Assembly: GCA_041648755.1 (NCBI GenBank)
Contig: JBAZOJ010000057.1
Coordinates: 1 to 16,075 of the forward strand
From: JBAZOJ01 sp041648755
GTDB taxonomy: Bacteria > Planctomycetota > B143-G9
Direction of reading: 5' to 3'
Length of the DNA: 16,075 bases
Within the stretch, counting starts at the first letter, position 1, and each line of letters begins with the position of its first letter. The position numbers and the translations under genes are program-made. Below the pieces are notes generated by a model. It was given only the letters and a program-made list of their open reading frames with translations. It was not told the DNA's origin and did not search any database. Below, one piece after another: positions 14,017 to 16,075 of the stretch.

Positions 14017-15417
14017 ATGGAACTGGAAAAGTTGCGCATCCCGGAAGAGAAACAGAGCCCCAGGACTCCTTGGGCGCTGGCGTTCTTCCTCTTCTTCGTG
14101 TTTGGGGGAATCGGCTTCGGTCTTGGCAGGTTCTGGCCCAGCATTTTCCCTCCCTCTGGCACGATTGTCACCACGGCCGTAGCACTTCCATCCCAAGGCG
14201 GTACAGTCAAGAGCTTTACTGCGGGAGGATGGATTGAGGCCGCAATCCCCCAATATCCAATTTTCATCAGCAGCAGGATCCCTGAGAGAATCGAATCCGT
14301 TTTCGTAACCGAAGGCGCCATTGTTCATCCGGGCGAACTCCTTGTGAAGCTCTACGACAAAGACATGATTTCGCGCCTTGCGGCGCTGAACGCCAAACGG
14401 GATTCCACGGAGAAGCAACTCAAGCTTGTCAAGGCAGGCTTCCGCAAGGAAGATATCGATGCCGCTGCGGCAAACGTCGAGCAGATGACATTGCAGATCG
14501 ACTCCATGCTGGCGAAAATTGAACAGGCGAAAGAACAGCTCCGCATCGCCCAGGCGAATTACGAACGCGTCAAGGATCTTCCCGACTCGACTATTTCTGC
14601 TCAGGAAAAGGACAACCTGCTGTCCGTCTTCAGGCAGGCAGAAACGAACCTTAACTCCAATGTCGCCGACCTGAACAAGGCAAAAGCCTCTCTTCGTGTC
14701 GCGCAGGCGGAACTGGCTAAGATGCAGGCAGGATCTCGAATCGAGGAGATCGAGCACGCTGAGGCGTTGCTCAAGGAATTTGACTCGGAAATCGAAATCG
14801 CAAAAAGAAACGTCGAGTATTGTTCTCTGAAGGCACCTGATCTCGGGCATGACCTGAGGGTGCTGAAGATCTACGAGCGCGTCGGATCCTGGATAGACCT
14901 GAAGGACAACTCCGCGGTGCTTTCCTTGTACGATCCAGAAGACATACAAGTCAGAGTGGATGTCACCCAAGGCAATATCCGCAAGGTGTCCGTCGGGGCA
15001 GAAGCTATTGTCGTTACTGACGCCGACAGAACACGCAGCTACCGCGCGAAGGTTCTCCGCATCGAGCCCCAGGCAGAACTGGCGAAGAACACCATAACCG
15101 TAAAGGTCAAAATCGAGAAACCTGATCTTCTCCTTTTTCCGGAAATGACCGCACAGATCACTTTTATGGCGCCCGATGCCAAGCCCGATGAAAAGACCTC
15201 AGGAGTCTCGATTCCCGAGGCTTCCGTCCGGAAGAATGCGGATGGCCAATTCGTTCTGATCGTTGAGGATGGGAAGGCTGTCGCGAAACGCATCACTGTA
15301 GTCGGCAAGATCGGAGATTCCGCTGTGATAGTCGAAGGGATTCCTTCAGGGGCTCGCGTGATTGTGACATCTCCTGAAGGCCTCAAGGAAGGGGAACCGG
15401 TAACGGAGCAGCAATGA
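14017..15417 (+). CDS. HlyD/MacA-like periplasmic adaptor subunit of an ABC exporter
   Basis: This 466-aa membrane-fusion protein links an inner-membrane ABC exporter to the envelope. Residues 1-18 are cytoplasmic; 19-40 form the single membrane anchor. A biotinyl-lipoyl half-domain follows (about 84-113, ERIESVFVTEGAIVHPGELLVKL region). A long helical hairpin coiled coil spans about 115-268. The second lipoyl half (268-306) contains the strand pair around YCSLKAP and VGSWIDLKDNSAVLSLYD. The beta-barrel domain covers 307-385 with the typical RIEPQAELAKNTITVKVKI, and the membrane-proximal domain is 398-462. The coiled coil is long (~75 residues per arm), as in DevB/MacA-type adaptors. GAGG lies 5 bases before the ATG. 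Its stop overlaps the ATG of the following ATPase gene (ATGA), so the two act together. Substrate unknown. Confidence 0.92.
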   Translation: MELEKLRIPEEKQSPRTPWALAFFLFFVFGGIGFGLGRFWPSIFPPSGTIVTTAVALPSQGGTVKSFTAGGWIEAAIPQYPIFISSRIPERIESVFVTEGAIVHPGELLVKLYDKDMISRLAALNAKRDSTEKQLKLVKAGFRKEDIDAAAANVEQMTLQIDSMLAKIEQAKEQLRIAQANYERVKDLPDSTISAQEKDNLLSVFRQAETNLNSNVADLNKAKASLRVAQAELAKMQAGSRIEEIEHAEALLKEFDSEIEIAKRNVEYCSLKAPDLGHDLRVLKIYERVGSWIDLKDNSAVLSLYDPEDIQVRVDVTQGNIRKVSVGAEAIVVTDADRTRSYRAKVLRIEPQAELAKNTITVKVKIEKPDLLLFPEMTAQITFMAPDAKPDEKTSGVSIPEASVRKNADGQFVLIVEDGKAVAKRITVVGKIGDSAVIVEGIPSGARVIVTSPEGLKEGEPVTEQQ

Positions 15418-16075
15418 CACCAGTAGTTGAAATCAAAGGCCTCAGCAAGATATTCCTTCATCATGGTCGCGAAATCCGCGCTCTGGACAACATTGACCTG
15501 AACATTGAGCAGGGAGAGTTTGTTGCCCTGATGGGGCCATCCGGATCGGGGAAGACTACTCTGCTCAATATCATCGCGGGCATTGACCGCCCCACCTCCG
15601 GAACTGCGCACATCCTCGGTTCCGAGCTGGCCCGTATGGGTGAGTCGGAGAAAACCAAGTGGCGTCCGCGAAACATAGGCTACATCTTTCAGTTCTACAA
15701 CCTGCTCCCGGTACTCACCGCGAGCGAGAACGTCGAGCTACCCCTGCTCGTGATGCCTCTTTCCGGACGAGAGAGAAAAGAACATGTCCTTACTGCTCTT
15801 ACCGCCGTGGGGCTGTCGGACAGAATGACGCACTATCCCCGTCAGATGTCCGGAGGTCAGGAACAGCGCACGGCAATTGCGCGCGCAATTGTCGCTGACC
15901 CAAAGATCATCGTTGCCGACGAGCCGACAGGCAACCTGGACGCCGAATCGGAGAAGGAAATCCTGACACTTCTGAGAAGGCTCAACAAGGAATTCTCCAA
16001 AACGCTCATCATGGTTACCCACAACCTTGCCGCTGCGGAATATGCGGACCGAGTGATCCGCCTTGAAAAGGGCAA
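15414..16075 (+). CDS. LolD/MacB-like ABC transporter ATPase (runs off right edge)
   Basis: The frame starts with ATG at 15414, overlapping the adaptor stop by four bases, and is open for 220 codons to the window edge. It lacks only the last few residues of a typical ~225-235-aa subunit. Walker A is GPSGSGKT (41-48), the Q-loop Gln is 93 (IFQFYNLLP), the signature is MSGGQEQR (145-152), Walker B is IIVADE (165-170) with the D-loop after it (GNLDAES), and the switch His is 203 (VTHN). FQFYNLLPVLTASENVELPL is characteristic of the LolD/MacB/FtsE-like (type VII) group. With a MacA-like adaptor upstream, a FtsX/MacB-type permease is expected just beyond the edge. The signature has Gln-Glu-Gln-Arg where QQQR is usual. 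Confidence 0.93.
   Translation, partial: MTPVVEIKGLSKIFLHHGREIRALDNIDLNIEQGEFVALMGPSGSGKTTLLNIIAGIDRPTSGTAHILGSELARMGESEKTKWRPRNIGYIFQFYNLLPVLTASENVELPLLVMPLSGRERKEHVLTALTAVGLSDRMTHYPRQMSGGQEQRTAIARAIVADPKIIVADEPTGNLDAESEKEILTLLRRLNKEFSKTLIMVTHNLAAAEYADRVIRLEKG

Noticed and set aside
13972..14970. A 332-codon minus-strand frame opposite the adaptor gene
   Set aside because: It is antisense to a well-supported HlyD/MacA-like gene. Its long open length is a by-product of the coding strand's codon use, and no family features are visible.
8..16068. CRISPR array, tRNA or rRNA gene, toxin-antitoxin or phage genes
   Set aside because: I looked on both strands for regularly spaced repeats, tRNA-like cloverleaf ends and typical small paired genes, and saw none.

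Overview
The window is a bacterial chromosome segment made almost entirely of housekeeping and envelope genes. The lineage cannot be named from sequence alone. Coding density is high, GC is moderate (mid-50s % by eye), and start sites are Shine-Dalgarno led. Three features point to an uncultured diderm phylum, with a Planctomycetes/Armatimonadetes-like flavour, rather than a common proteobacterium or firmicute: a zinc-ribbon/transmembrane/HEAT-like protein, a Pro-Ala-Asn-repeat secreted protein behind a sigma-54-type promoter, and an ABC exporter with a periplasmic adaptor. This is an inference; no rRNA or other taxonomic marker is present.

Layout, left to right. On the minus strand, the N-terminus of an EamA-type transporter runs off the left edge. 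It has its own promoter, and a short pair of direct repeats lies upstream. Next, also on the minus strand, is valS with a terminator behind it and a promoter in front. A 41-codon, valine-rich small ORF sits between that promoter and valS. Divergently, on the plus strand, come an 836-aa protein of unknown function built as a clear internal duplication, then yraN (UPF0102). yraN meets marC tail to tail with one base between them. The minus-strand operon rsfS-argS-marC has overlapping or touching genes and one promoter. On the plus strand follow a secreted coiled-coil protein behind a consensus-quality -24/-12 promoter and closed by a strong terminator; leuS with its own promoter, followed 18 bases on by the zinc-ribbon/TM/HEAT-like protein and a terminator; and an exporter operon (HlyD/MacA-like adaptor, then a LolD/MacB-like ATPase) that runs off the right edge.

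Functionally, valS, argS and leuS charge tRNAs, and RsfS keeps ribosomal subunits apart when growth slows, so the core theme is translation. The envelope genes (EamA, MarC, secreted coiled-coil protein, adaptor plus ATPase) are interleaved and mostly in separate transcription units.

I found no defence system, CRISPR array, tRNA, rRNA or intact mobile element. The items most worth a second look are the duplicated 836-aa protein, the sigma-54-type promoter in front of the secreted protein, the small ORF coupled to valS, and the repeat pair near the left edge that could be a relic of a transposon end.
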